This document shows positions 1 through 11,499 of a stretch of DNA of 64,000 nt, one piece after another. The notes under the pieces were generated by a model. It ran no database searches, had not been told where the DNA came from, and saw only the letters and a program-made list of their open reading frames with translations. The DNA lies in assembly GCA_007449985.2 (NCBI GenBank), contig VIIQ02000008.1:434001-498000 (forward strand), written 5' to 3'. The position numbers and the translations under genes are program-made. Every line of letters starts with the position of its first letter. Position 1 is the first letter of the stretch. Origin of the DNA: Desmodesmus armatus (taxonomy: Eukaryota > Chlorophyta > Chlorophyceae > Sphaeropleales > Scenedesmaceae).

Positions 1-2629
1 ATACGCTGCATAGGGGTGACGGTGACTCTGCTGACTGCTGTATGCATGCAGCCCTCCAAACCATATGTACTGCCAGGGTCCAATGGGTGAACGAATACAG
101 ATTCCTGCAGGACAGGTGCATGGGTGGCCAACGGGTGAGTGCGGCAACTGGCGTCAGACATTCAAAGCTTGTGAACTTGCTGGCAGCTGCGCAGCACATG
201 TGGTGTGTTGCTCCCACACTCTGAGAGTCAGGTAGCCACGAGAGATCCGGCTGGGCTGCATTTAAAAAGGGCGCAACTTATCGCTTCATTGCCACTGCTG
301 CTAGAGCGTTGCTGCTCTGTGCATCACTGCGCATCAAGTGACCGCCCCAAACACAGGGCTGGTGTATTGAAGAAGCAAGGCGTGCTTCACCTGCTGCTGT
401 GGGTTCAGCCCTTGATCGGCATTGCCTCTGTGCACGTCTTCTCAAACTTGCATTTTTTGCCGCGCTTTTTGCAGCTGACTGTGGACATGCACACACGTTG
501 GCCTTGCACTGCAGCAACAACAAACGTCACAGCAGCCGGTCGTTGCTCCCTGTGAGCACATGCATTGATTTCTACTGTCGAATGCACATGCAATGCACAT
601 GACCTGGCACAATAGCAGCACATGCTGTTGCCACTCACCACACAACCATTGGGTATCCCTTCACACACCCTGTGCTGTTGGCTAAGTCACTTCTAATGCA
701 TGCTCGCGCTGAAGCTTTATTATGGAACCAAGGTTCGAAAGCCACTCACAGAGCTTGCGATGTGGTCTCATGTATGGGGCAGCATCCAGCACCCAGGCTG
801 GCTGCACCAGTTTCTGCACGGTGCCTGCTGCATGTATGCTGGATAGCGATCGCGGCCTGTTGAGTCAAGCAATTGTGCACATAAAGTGTTTCAATGGGTC
901 TGATCAACAGGGGATGGCGTTGATCTGCTGTGTGGCCTCAACAGGGAAGGCACACGGTGCTGTGTCGCTTCACTTGCAACTCACCGCTCAATGCCCTCAG
1001 CGACGTCCGTCATTGAAAACGTCACTAGTAATAGCAATAAAGCTGTACTAGTGAGCGTTTTGCAATCCATTGGCCTTCCAGCAACCAATCCGCTCCCGCT
1101 TTTTTTAGCCGCCAATTATGCCGCAACACTTGCAATGCTATATCGGTGCAATATGATAGTCCAATGACTGACTGATTGTGAATTTGCGGTGTGTGTTGGA
1201 GCTGAGCACACTGCAGTACGAAGGTTCTGCTGAATGCTGCGCTCAGAGCCACAATCTGAAATGACGCTGCTAGAGGGCGATTGATGGACTGCAAGAATCG
1301 CCTTCGGATGGATGCATGCGAGAAGCCCCGTTGACGAACACGGTTGTTACCTGAACTGCCACTGTCACCAAGTCAGCCATGGGTTGGCTTGCCAAGGTTT
1401 GGAATGCTGATGTCACTTTATCGCTTCACTTATCGCACGAGGGGCACTGCAATAGCTAAACCAGAAAAAAGATGGAAACGAAGACACAAACCATGGTGTC
1501 ATCACACACACCGACACATAGTGGCATTTGACGAAAACTCTGCATGAGAGCTGCTCCAAACAGCAAGTCTGCAAACAGGTACTCTTGCTCTCGATCCCAG
1601 CAGTCTGTATGATGCAACAGCTTGCAAGACATCTTGTCTGTGCAGAGCTGCTGACGCAGAACCCGCGCTGCATCAAGCAACTGAAAACCAAGGTGCAGGA
1701 ATGCCAGACCCTTCCCAGCAGTCCCTTGCATTGGCAATCACTTGACGCCTCACTTGAGGCATCGCAGGCAACGTGACACAGCATTACACTGCGTGCTGTG
1801 CATGCCTGGGTGTTCAGCACAACCACAAGCAGTGCAAGCAGCACTTGACCGCACCGTCGCAACCGGATCCTATGGTGGAGCCTCCACTATGGTCGGACGG
1901 TGGACCTGAGGTCCACTAGATGGGATCACGCAATGGGATTGCACCTCATCATAACAGGCTCACCACTCGGCAACTTTGATCTGAAGGTATGCCAACTAAT
2001 CAGGCTGCCAAGGGGTTCTAACTTCCTGCCAAGCCACCAAGAAAGGAGCCCGTCTCAGCAACACCACACTGTGACGGTCATTCAGGCCTGGCAGCTCTAT
2101 CAGCTTCTGCCAGGCACACTCCTGGCGGCAAACATTTGCACAGGAGGCAACCTACTGAAACAATACCCTGGAACGACCACGCCACCACAAACTCCTGATG
2201 GCAACAGCTAGGTGCTGTCATGCGCAATTGGAGGGAACTCCTGTCGTCTGCGGGTCGCATACAAGGAAAAGCAGTAGCGTGCTGGTCACTAGCACTCGTT
2301 GCAACCCTGCTTGCTGTCAACAACACAGCAGACCATCAACCCAGTCACTCGACTGAGGAACTCACCAGCACCTTGCAATGCCAGCAGTTGGTAATGCAAC
2401 AACACACATGCACACCTGAGACAGCCTTGCACTGTCCCATCCTAAGCAAAAAATGAAGAGGTCAAACATGAGCAGTGATGTCCAAAAGCCTGTCTACATG
2501 TCAGCATCCAAACAATGTAACACCCCCAGTCATGTTGATCAGCAAGAATATGTGCCAGTTGTGGGCTGCCCGCACGGCTGCTGTTGGCTTGCTAACCTGA
2601 CCCCTGTGGTGCTGTTAGCATGGCAGAAC
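1..2629. other. Region without a convincing gene
   Basis: Only short, mutually overlapping open frames are present, and none shows a recognisable domain or a clean exon chain. The one frame worth noting is minus 1413-1862 (149 codons). It opens with a signal-peptide-like run (MRRCGQVLLALLVVV) and is rich in Cys, so it could be an exon of a small secreted protein. I could not join it to other exons. The 3' flank of tilS, transcribed on the minus strand, occupies the right end. Confidence 0.5.
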
Positions 2630-5600
2630 TCACACCTTGCTTTCAGGTGCTGCTGCGGCTGTGGCCTGGACCGTGCCCAACGCTACCGTACACACAGAAC
2701 GTCTCCGCCACTCTACAGCTGCTTCTTGCAACGCGCCGCCATCAACACTCACGCGCTGCACCCGTACATCCCCCACAAGCACCTGCCTCACCGTGACATC
2801 ATCAAGCACCATGAGCAGGTTTTGATAGCGCAGCACACCGCTGCTGCCCCATATTGTGCTGGTTTTGGAGCCTGTGCCCCTTCCATGCTGCAGCAGCCGC
2901 ATTGCTGACCGGACCTGTGCTGCCTTGACACCCTTTGGGCTTTGTTGAGATAGCCATTGGTGCAGCACCCGTTGCTGCAGAGCGGGGTGCAGGGCCAAGA
3001 GGGCCGGTATATCCACAGCATCAAGGAACAGGGAGCACCCCTGACTGGACGACCCTGCCTCTGAGTCTGACCCCTGCTGCTGTGGTGGCTCTGCATGTCC
3101 CAACTGCTGCCTCGATAGCTGCTGGTGCAACTGCTGCTGCTCTGTCTGCTCGTTTTGCTGCTGCCGCAGCTCTGCACAGTCAAAGACCTGCTCAAGGCAG
3201 CATCCTTTGGTGACACTGTGCCGCGCGCCGCCTGGAAGCTGCATGGGGGGCGCAGACAGGACCGCTTGCCAGCCTTGTGACGACCGCGTGCTTGCCGCAG
3301 GAGCAGGGCGGGCCGGCGGTGATGGCCCGCCCTGCTCCTTCTGCCGTTGCTGCTGCTTCCGCAGACGCAACCGTGGTTGCGGTAGCTGATCCTGCTCCTG
3401 CTGCTTGTAGAGTGGCTCCTTGACTGCTGCATGTGTCTGCAGCTCCTGCTGCTGCGGCTGCGACGGCATGGTGCTGGCTGCAACTGCAGCAGGCACCAGA
3501 TGGCATGGCACTAGTGCTGTTGCCAGGGCCCCTTCCGTCCAATCCTCCAGAAGCTCTGCCTCCATGTGCAGCATCTCAGCTGTACTGCAGATGTGGTGCA
3601 CCACTGAGGGGTTGATCTGCTGCAGCAGTGGGAAGACCGACAGGCGCAGCAGGTTGCGCATGTACCGCTGATCTGTGTTGGTGGTGTCGGGGTACACCTA
3701 CAGCACAAGACAGCATGGCACAGCCCAGCACAGCACAGCGTGGCATGGAATTGAGCAGGATGCAGGAGAGCGCTAACACTTGGCGGGGTTTGTAGACACA
3801 GGGAGTGCAACCAGCCAATGCAACCATCCAAGGCTGTGACATTCCGAAGTTGGGTATAAGCGCGTGGGGCGCCCAGTAAAAATCGTACTCAATCATGAAT
3901 AATAAAAGGAAACTTTTCACCTGATCAGCTTGCCTCCAGTCTCTCCAGCACCCTCCAGCATTCGGCTGTTCTGATTGCTGCATGGCTGCCTGACTGCTGC
4001 TGCTTAATCGCTGCTGTTTAAAGAACGAATTGCTGCATACTGGTGATATCGAGACTGCAATGAGGGGCCACAACCCTCCCTAAGGCATGGCAGGCAGGTC
4101 TAAGTCCCCCTTGTCCCACTAGGAATTACCTGCAGGCACAGGGAAGCATTTCGGTAGGCAACAAGGTAGTCAGTAGACCTGCAAAACACAAGCTTGATCA
4201 CATGCAGGGCTTGTCTAGTGTGGCTTGAGGTGACTTGGACGTCCCGGTCGGTGTAGACGGTGATGTAGGGCGGGTGGGTGTCAGTAACAGGTCCCGGTCA
4301 GGGTGCAGGACAAAGAAGACCTGCTGCAAACAACAGCGACAGAGCCTTGCAGGCAAAGCAAGTGAGCATGTGCGGAAAACAAACACTGGCAAGCGCTGTG
4401 TATATGTGGACAAAGCCAATGCGTTGACAGGGAGGTGTGTCTGTGGGTGTGTGTGTGGACGCATATGTCAGCTAACACGGGCTGCAAGCAGCTCCCCATG
4501 TGTGTGTGTCGACCCAGTGTGTGTGTGTGTGTGTGGGACAGGTAGCATGCATGCATTGGGACGTGAGGCCGGAGTGTTTTTCTTTTTTGGGGGGTGCAGC
4601 ATGGGGAAGCAAGCAACCAAGTGTACATTGGGCGGGGAACAGCCACTAGAGGGGGGGGGGGCAGCTAGCAGGGAAGACTTACAGTACACACAGTTGGGAA
4701 AGATAAAGAACACAACAGCACCGCCATCAACAAGGCAGCGCAGCGCGATAGCGCGCGCGCGTAGCTCCCCAGAAACGGTAGAAGTGCTCCCTCTAAGGCA
4801 CACCCCCAAAAGGTGCCTCAAGGGCGGACTGTAGACAATACATATGGTAAATGCTGGCAAATACATACGTAGGGTTGGTCTCCCTTGTGATGTTCGAGCA
4901 CAAGGTGTTGGAAAAGGCACACGTTCACGGCGCTGAAGGCAACACGCTAGAGTGTACCGTCTGCTATGCCAAGCCAGCAGCTGCTGTCAAACCATGCTGC
5001 CCACCTGCGTGTGAGTGACCTCGCAGGCCTGCAGTGTCTCCTGCCTGCTGAAGGCCAGCAGTGGCCTCACCAGCACGAGGCCCTCACGCAGCTGCCTGCT
5101 GCCAGCCATACAGCCCAGCCCACGCACACCAGCACCCCTGCGCAGGGGGGAAAACGAAATCAACACAGTGGGTTTGATAGTCGCCCCATGATACACAGCA
5201 TTAGAGCGAAGGGGATCAGGAAATGGTGTTGTCACCCCATGGAGCAGCACGCATGCACCCCACAGGGCAGCCATACTCTCTATGCCTGACACGCACGCCT
5301 ACTACCTCACATCAGCACCCACACGCAGAGGACGCCCTTGATGCATCCATCTATACCATTCACACGCAGAGGATGATTTTGATGCATCCATCTAAACCAC
5401 AACCATGTAGCCTAGCTTCACCATGTCACAGCCGACCTTACCTGATCATGTTGTACACCACTGTCTCTGCCCGCTCTGTTGCTGTGTGGCCCAGAGCCAG
5501 GTAGCCACAGCCAGACTCAGCCGCCATGCGCACCAGCTGCTCGTGCCGCCACTCACGCGCACCCGCCTGCAGTTGTGTCAGCAACGTGCAGTTGCAGCTG

Positions 5601-7221
5601 GGTGAAGACACAGTAAAGGCAGAATTGGCTTGTCTGGCAGGCCCGGCTTTTGCATGTAGCCAGCCGGTGGGAGTCTGGCCCCATTATACAGTGAGAGAAG
5701 GGGTGGGGTTCTGGAAAGGAGTGGTGTGCATGCTGGCTGCGCTGATTTTTTAGTGGTTTTACCAGGGGGGGGGGGATAATCCCACCGGCTGGCCACACAC
5801 AGCGCAATCAGGCGAACCCAATTGCCGGGGGCCCGAGGCAAAGCCTCACCAATGAGATCGCCTCACACCCCTATACCAGGAGGTGCCCAGTGCCCGGGCC
5901 TGCTGCGCTGAGTTGACCCAAGCTGCCGACTGCCTGCTGCAGAGCACTGGTGCCCAGCAAACAGAGGAATGCATCAGACCACATTGTCCATGGTCACCAC
6001 GGTCACTATGGCCTAGCTTTGCACACACAAACATATCGTGAGAAAATGGCTCCTGGCAAAAACTGCTTGCTTGCTTACCTCCGACCAGTGCCCCACAGCC
6101 CGGTCTGCTACAGCCTCTGTGTAGGGCACACCCAGGTCCTGACAGCAGCGCTGCACATGTGCTGCATTGTCTGCTGAGTCAGGCCGCACTCTGTGGTCGC
6201 AGTGGGCCGCCACCAGCTGCAGCGGCCAGTGCTGCTGCTGGCTGAGGTCATGCAGCAGCCGCAGCATGGCCATAGAATCCTGCAGGACCATCCAGGCAGT
6301 TGTGACAGGTCGAGATGAGGTCTGTTCATGTTGGCAGAGAGGTATGCGGCGCATTCATTGATGTGCAGACCGTGAAAGCGAATCTCTCTCAGATAATGGC
6401 ACAACAGAAGGGGCTGGGGGAACAGAGGAACGGGTGCAGCACATGCTGTCACAAAATTGGGGAGGAAGATGCCACAGACATAAAGGCGCCTGCCCTGGCT
6501 ATACATCTTATTCACACAGCCACATGCGCCAACTCTGCAGCCAGCCCTACTGTCATACCTGCCCTCCAGATACCCCCAGCAGCACACGTGCTCCCTGCGG
6601 CAACAGTTGATCATCCCTCAGGGACTGCAGCAGCTTGCTGTGCAGGGGTGACCACTGATGCTTGCGGTTTGACACCACGAGCCTGACGGTGCTGCTGCTG
6701 CTGCTGCTGCTGCTGTCCCTTAGGCTGTCGCTGCTGATGCTGTTGCTGCCCTTGCTGCTGCTGCTGGTAGTCCGCCTCCGCCGGCGGCCACGAACAACCA
6801 CATGATGCGTGCCATCGCTGAGGTCAACAAAGGACACTACGTCTGCAGGTCTAGCTGCAATGGGGTGCATGCGGTCACCCTCACTGCCGCCATGGCACAA
6901 CGTTCCACAGCTGCCACCACTGCTGCTGGTAGGGACCCGTGATACATGAGATCTCCTGCGCCTGCGGTCCTCAAGCCGCAGCACATCTTCTTCTGTTGCG
7001 TCAGGGGTCACCCGTAGTCTCGTTGCTGGTGCTTCCTGACGATCTGACAGCTCTGCTGTGTTGGTGTGCTGCTGCTGCTGCTGTGGTGTTGGTGCCACAC
7101 GTCCCCTTGAAGGAGCGACCGCAACAGCTGGCCGCTCCAAGCACACAGACGTTGAGCTAGCACGAGCCTGAAGCCGCTGAGCACGCTTGAAACATGCTTG
7201 CGACGAACTTGGGCTGAACAT
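2630..7221 (-). CDS. tilS: tRNA(Ile)-lysidine synthase, probably plastid-targeted (5 exons)
   Basis: TilS uses ATP and lysine to convert C34 of tRNA-Ile(CAU) to lysidine, so the tRNA reads AUA. Exons, all phase-consistent: 6559-7221, 6079-6279, 5442-5566, 5005-5137 and 2630-3697, giving about 729 residues. Exon 1 carries a long Arg/Ser-rich leader with a poly-Ser run, then the PP-loop ATP-binding motif. SGGQ ends exon 1 and DS opens exon 2, so the signature is split by intron 1. Exon 2 has AAHCDHRVRPDS, exon 3 has LGHTATERAETVVYNMIR, exon 4 has RGAGVRGL, and exon 5 has DTTNTDQRYMRNLLRL, matching the DxxNxDxxYxRNxxR signature. The spacing from RQETLQ to DTTN equals that of the E. coli enzyme, which supports the 1.3-kb intron 4. 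The rest of exon 5 (about 300 residues) is Gln/Ser-rich and poorly conserved. Because lysidine tRNA is needed in plastids, the leader is inferred to be a transit peptide. Confidence 0.9.
3299..3339. repeat. Perfect 16-bp inverted repeat inside tilS exon 5
   Basis: Arms 3299-3314 and 3324-3339 are exact reverse complements (AGGAGCAGGGCGGGCC and its complement) around a 9-nt loop. It lies inside the open reading frame of the divergent tilS C-terminal region and encodes a Pro/Ala-rich stretch. Confidence 0.9.
4435..4550. repeat. (GT)n-rich microsatellite in tilS intron 4
   Basis: Interrupted GT/TG runs dominate about 4435-4545, followed by a G run near 4650 and a short alternating GC run near 4750. 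All of it lies in the large fourth intron of tilS, which explains the spurious open frames seen here. Confidence 0.8.
5659..5793. repeat. 14-bp inverted repeats bounding a 135-bp segment in tilS intron 2
   Basis: GCCAGCCGGTGGGA at 5659-5672 is the exact reverse complement of 5780-5793. The enclosed segment includes an 11-12 nt G run. It could be a small inserted inverted-repeat element; I see no obvious target duplication. Confidence 0.5.
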
Positions 7222-8723
7222 CGACCTTGGACGATCTGCTGCCTTTACAGACTACACACTTTCAATGCAAATCAACGTCAACATCGTAAGGCCACGTTCA
7301 CAATGTTTCAAAGCCTGCCGGTAACCCCGTCACCATCCTTAACTGGAAGCTGTACAGCCTGTGGCCTGTGCTGCGCTGTGCTAGTGTCCCCACAACCTGG
7401 CAACCAAGGATTACATCAGTGTCTTCGTGCTCTATTAAGCCATGCTGCTTTGAGCGTCTACCAGAACCCCAGATCATGCCCTGACACATGCTGATTCAGC
7501 CCCTCACCAGCATATGCTGGTGCCATGCATGGCACCAGCAGGCACTGGCCTCATGCACGTGTGCATGACCCGCTCACACAACATGTTTAACCTTGACTCT
7601 TCAAACAAACGTCATGTAGCCCAAAGTCAGTGCCTCACATATGTGCCATGGTGTACACACTTATAAGGGATCCGATGTTGTGAGCGCCGTTTTAGTCGCA
7701 ACATCCAGCCCCACGCCTGTCCGACCGCACCACAGGTGGCCCAACATAACATTGTGACAAAGCCTGACCTGACCTAACCTACAATAACCTACACCTGGTA
7801 ATGCAGTACGTATGCCAATTGCACATGAGACCAAAGTAAGCAACACGCCACTCCTGCTACCCCTAAAAGTACAAATGACGGTGGAATCTACCGCCCATGA
7901 CCTGTGCTACAAATACATGACACAACATATAACCACCGCAAGGAGATGTTGAACTTTGCCCTATATGGCACTGAAAGGCTGTATGAATTGCTGCATTGGC
8001 TGTTGCTTCCGTCACATCCTGTCATGTACGCCTCTGCCGAGGGACAGACACACACCTATGAAGCTGCTAAGCACACACAAGGAAGGACAAACCAAAACAA
8101 ACCCAAAGCTACCCACTGCATCTGTCCTGGGGCAACGGGTGTTGCTGCTGCTGTCAGTGTGACACATCCACCCAAAGAAGGGAATGCGCACATGCGCGGC
8201 CACACAACAGTATGCACAGCGGGCAGTATGCCAGGCCTGGCAGGCAGCCAATTGAAAGTCACAACAAGTGTGCCAGACGAAAGTCAGGCGCGGTGAATAC
8301 AGCAGTGGCCGTGTCACCACCTGTCAAGCAGTCAGGCCTGCAAGGGAACTGGCCATCATCATACCAAGCAACGCCCAAGCCGCCTCCCAACAAAAAACTG
8401 CCACCACCCGACATGCGGGAGTCAAACACATCCAGGCCTGCTTCCCCCATGCAGCGCACTCACAGCGACTGTCAGGGGCGATGTGCAAGCCTGACACAGC
8501 CGTAAAAAACTGCGCACCATCTGCAGGTGCGACTGCCCTAGACGCGCAACAATGCAGCGTTAAGAGAGGAAGATGCCAAGTGAGCAGCTGTGTGTGCCGT
8601 GGCACCAGTTAGACAGAGTAGCATGCGTGAATACGTGATCCGCCACCCAAAGTCTCCTTAACCTCATAGTATTTGAGCAAAACTTGCCAGAAAAACTGCA
8701 GGCGGGGCAGCAGGACCCAACCC
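7222..8723. other. Intergenic: 5' flank of tilS and 3' flank of the next minus-strand gene
   Basis: No open frame here shows a domain or a plausible exon chain. The left part should hold the tilS promoter and 5' UTR, and the right part the 3' UTR of the gene ending at 8724. No TATA box or other element stands out. Confidence 0.5.
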
Positions 8724-11116
8724 CTAATCCTGTGGCAGCCACGCCACACACCCTAGTGACACCAGCTCATGAGACTTGAAAGCCGAGCCTTCTGCTGGTG
8801 TCAGCAGTACAGCAGCCGCTGCATCTACCCCTCCGCTGCCCTCTGAGTCGAGCTGCGAACCAGTGGCACTGCTGCTGCAGCTCAGCCTGTGTGGTGTGCC
8901 GTTGCCACCAGCAGCACCACAGGGCGATGCTTGGCACAGCCCTGAGGGCAGAGCTGCCGACCACTGGCCTGGGTTCTGTGCTACGCTGCTGCCTGCATGG
9001 CTGCTGCAGTGCCCCATGAGTGATCGCTGCTGCGGCGACCTCATACTGCAAGGGCTGCATGCAGCGGCAGACAGTGTGCCAGCAGCAGCTGCCGCATCCT
9101 CTGCGGCCACTGCACCATCTGCAGCAACAGACAGCTCCATCGTGCTGGCAAATGTGTGCCGCCGCTCCAGCTGAAACCGCCGGTACCAGGGCGAGCCATC
9201 TGCCTGCACACCCTCCTCCCGCTGCTGCTGCCGCCGCCGCAGCTGCTGCTGTTCGTGCACCAGGTGTGCAACAGGCCGCAGCTGCATGCCCGCCCACGGC
9301 ACAATCTGCTGCACCGGCGGCTGCTCACACAGCTCCAAGCTGCCGCGTGTGCTGCCTGGGGTGCTGACCGCCCGCCTGCTGTCCAGCGACCCACCACGGC
9401 GCAGCAGCTGGCGGCTGCCGCCGCTGCTCAGCAGCTGCTTCAGTGCTGGGGATGCTGCAGGAAAGCCGCTGTCGTCCCGTGCTGACAGCCGCCGCGCCAG
9501 AGGGCTCTCTGCAGAAGAGGGCAGCGGCGGCACCCCACTTGAAAAGCCAGCTCCGTTGCAGCTGCTGCTGAGGGGACTGCCTGTTGCTTTGAATGAGGGC
9601 TGCCGTAAACACCCGCTGTGCCGTGTGGTGGTGGCGACAAACATCAGGGGTGTTCCAGGGCCTGCAAAGACAGGCTGCTGCACCAGAGGGCTGTGTGGGC
9701 TGGGTACATCATCAACTGCTTCCTGATGCTGTCTGATGGGCGTGCGCTGCTGTTGTGCTGGCTGCTGCTGGTCGCAGTCCTGCAGTGTGTGGTGACCGTC
9801 CTGCCAGATATGGTTGAGGACAGCCAGCAGCTCGGGTGCCAGCTGGGCCTGGGGTGTGTGTGGGTCCCCATGGGTGTCCTGCAAGTGCTGCTGCACAGCT
9901 GCAGGGTGCTGCAGTGACTGCATGCTGCAGTGCTGCAGCGATGGCACACCACAGTGCTGTGGGGACTGCATGCTGCAGCTCTGCTGTAGCTGTACGTCGC
10001 AACGCAGTGGGGACTGCATGCCACAAGGTTGTTGTGACACCTGCTGCTGCAGCTGCAACTGCGCAGGAACAGGGTGCACTTCCTGTCCTGCTGCAGCAGA
10101 GTTGAGCGTCCCCTGCGTCTGCAAGGGGTCCCCTTGCTGTGCTGCCAGCACACCAGCCACGCATGCCGGTCCTGCACCTGTGCCTTGCGCAGCTGGCCCT
10201 GCTGCCCCGCTGCTGCTCCAAAAGACTCTTGGACTGTCCGGCACTGCCGTGCTGGTGGCACACGCTTCTGCCTGCTTGCTGCCAAGCTGTCCAAGCTGCA
10301 CCATGCTGAAACTGATACCTGGCAGCTCCCAAGCAGTGCTTTGATCATCTGCAGCATGACCTGCGGGCTGCTCGCCTGCTGCATCAGGACTGCAGAAGAG
10401 GGACCCCAAGCCTGCTGACAGCCCTGGTGCTGCTGGTGCTTGTCCTGCAGGTGCTGCTGGTGCTGACAGGCTCCTGAGCAAGCCATTTCCTGCAGGAGAG
10501 CAGACTGAGCTGTCGAAGCTGAAGGCCGGGGCCGCAGCAGGCACGTGCACTGGTGTGCGGGGCAAGTCGTCGATGGAGCTGGGACGTTTGCTGCAGCAGC
10601 TGCTGTTGTGCCGGCTGATGCTGCTCCTGCGCTTTCCTGTGCCCCATGTCTTCAGGGACAGTGCAGGCGGCAGGTGCCAGGGGCAGCTGCCAGCACTGCA
10701 GCCTGCACATGACAGACGCCTTGCTAGATGATCACCTGTCAGAGCTGAGGCATGCTGCAAGACTGCTGAGCAGTGTGCTGCTGCCTGGCTGTCGGAGAGG
10801 CTGACCTCTGGTGCAGCTGTGCTGTTTGGGGACTTTCCAGCAGCTCTTCTGCACTGAGACGCTGAACATTGCCTACTGGCTCGTTCCAAGGGTCATGTGC
10901 CTCCTGCTCACAGGACGCGGGTGATGCTGATGCTGCACCCTGCCTCAGCAGAATGGCTGAGGGCAATAAAGCTGCTGTGAGGTACACTAAAGGCACTGCG
11001 AGTCCTGGCAGAGCGAGAAGAACCAAGGGGAGTGCTGGGATACTGAGAAACAGCAGCAAAACTGCTATCGCCTGTTGGGCCTGGGAATTTCCAGACCCCA
11101 CCATTGAGCTAATCAA
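8724..11116 (-). CDS. Hypothetical protein: N-terminal membrane segment plus long Ser/Gln/Pro-rich region
   Basis: Not recognised. The frame starting at ATG 11116 encodes about 60 residues with two hydrophobic stretches (IAVLLLFLSIPALPLVLLAL and VPLVYLTAALLPSAILL), then a polar stretch, and closes at 10739. A second frame, open from 10889 to the stop at 8724, carries some 650 residues of low complexity with many Ser, Gln, Pro and Ala. It contains basic-Ser patches such as KRRSSISRH and RRHTFAST that look like kinase sites. The two frames overlap and must be joined by splicing. A good donor (GTGAGC, near 10910) and acceptors near 10690-10710 exist, but I could not fix the junction. Product is about 700 residues. 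It could be a membrane-tethered regulatory or scaffold protein; no catalytic domain is visible. It lies head-to-head with the monooxygenase gene, 383 bp away. Confidence 0.55.
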
Positions 11117-11499
11117 GCATAATTGCAGGCTGGAACACGCAGAAACAATGGACCGAGGTAGATTGCGAGAGCCGGCCTAGATGCTCCACATGTTTGAAGT
11201 CCACAACACAATGCCTTTGATGTTCAATGTACGGTAAATCAATTACTTTCCAACTGAGCTTTCGAACCACAAGCCCGCCTTCTTGCGACTGTTCAGCGGT
11301 GTTCACAGGTGCCTTGCAGTGACTCAGCATGACATGAACAACTTTTGTCGGATGAACAGTCTAAGGGAGCTTTGTGTGTAGAGCAGTTGTATTGCAGTTG
11401 TATTGCAATAATCCTTTTAGGGAAGACAACACGACACGCCAGGACCCTGAGGTGCAATCTTGACCCCCCTCCCCCTTCCACCAGCCAACCCCCTAAACC
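11117..11499. promoter_or_regulatory. Shared intergenic region between divergent genes
   Basis: The 383 bp between the minus-strand start at 11116 and the plus-strand start at 11500 must hold both 5' regions, so it is a candidate bidirectional promoter. A short repeat (GTTGTATTGCAGTTGTATTGCA) occurs near 11385-11410. No TATA box is obvious. Confidence 0.4.

Noticed and set aside
1413..1862. Cys-rich secreted protein with signal-like start
   Set aside because: Suggestive, but no second exon, no family match and no polyadenylation signal; left as a note only.
4198..4920. Possible extra tilS exons in the large fourth intron
   Set aside because: Exon 4 joins directly in phase to the exon at 3697 with the spacing seen in bacterial TilS. 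The frames here are driven by GT repeats.
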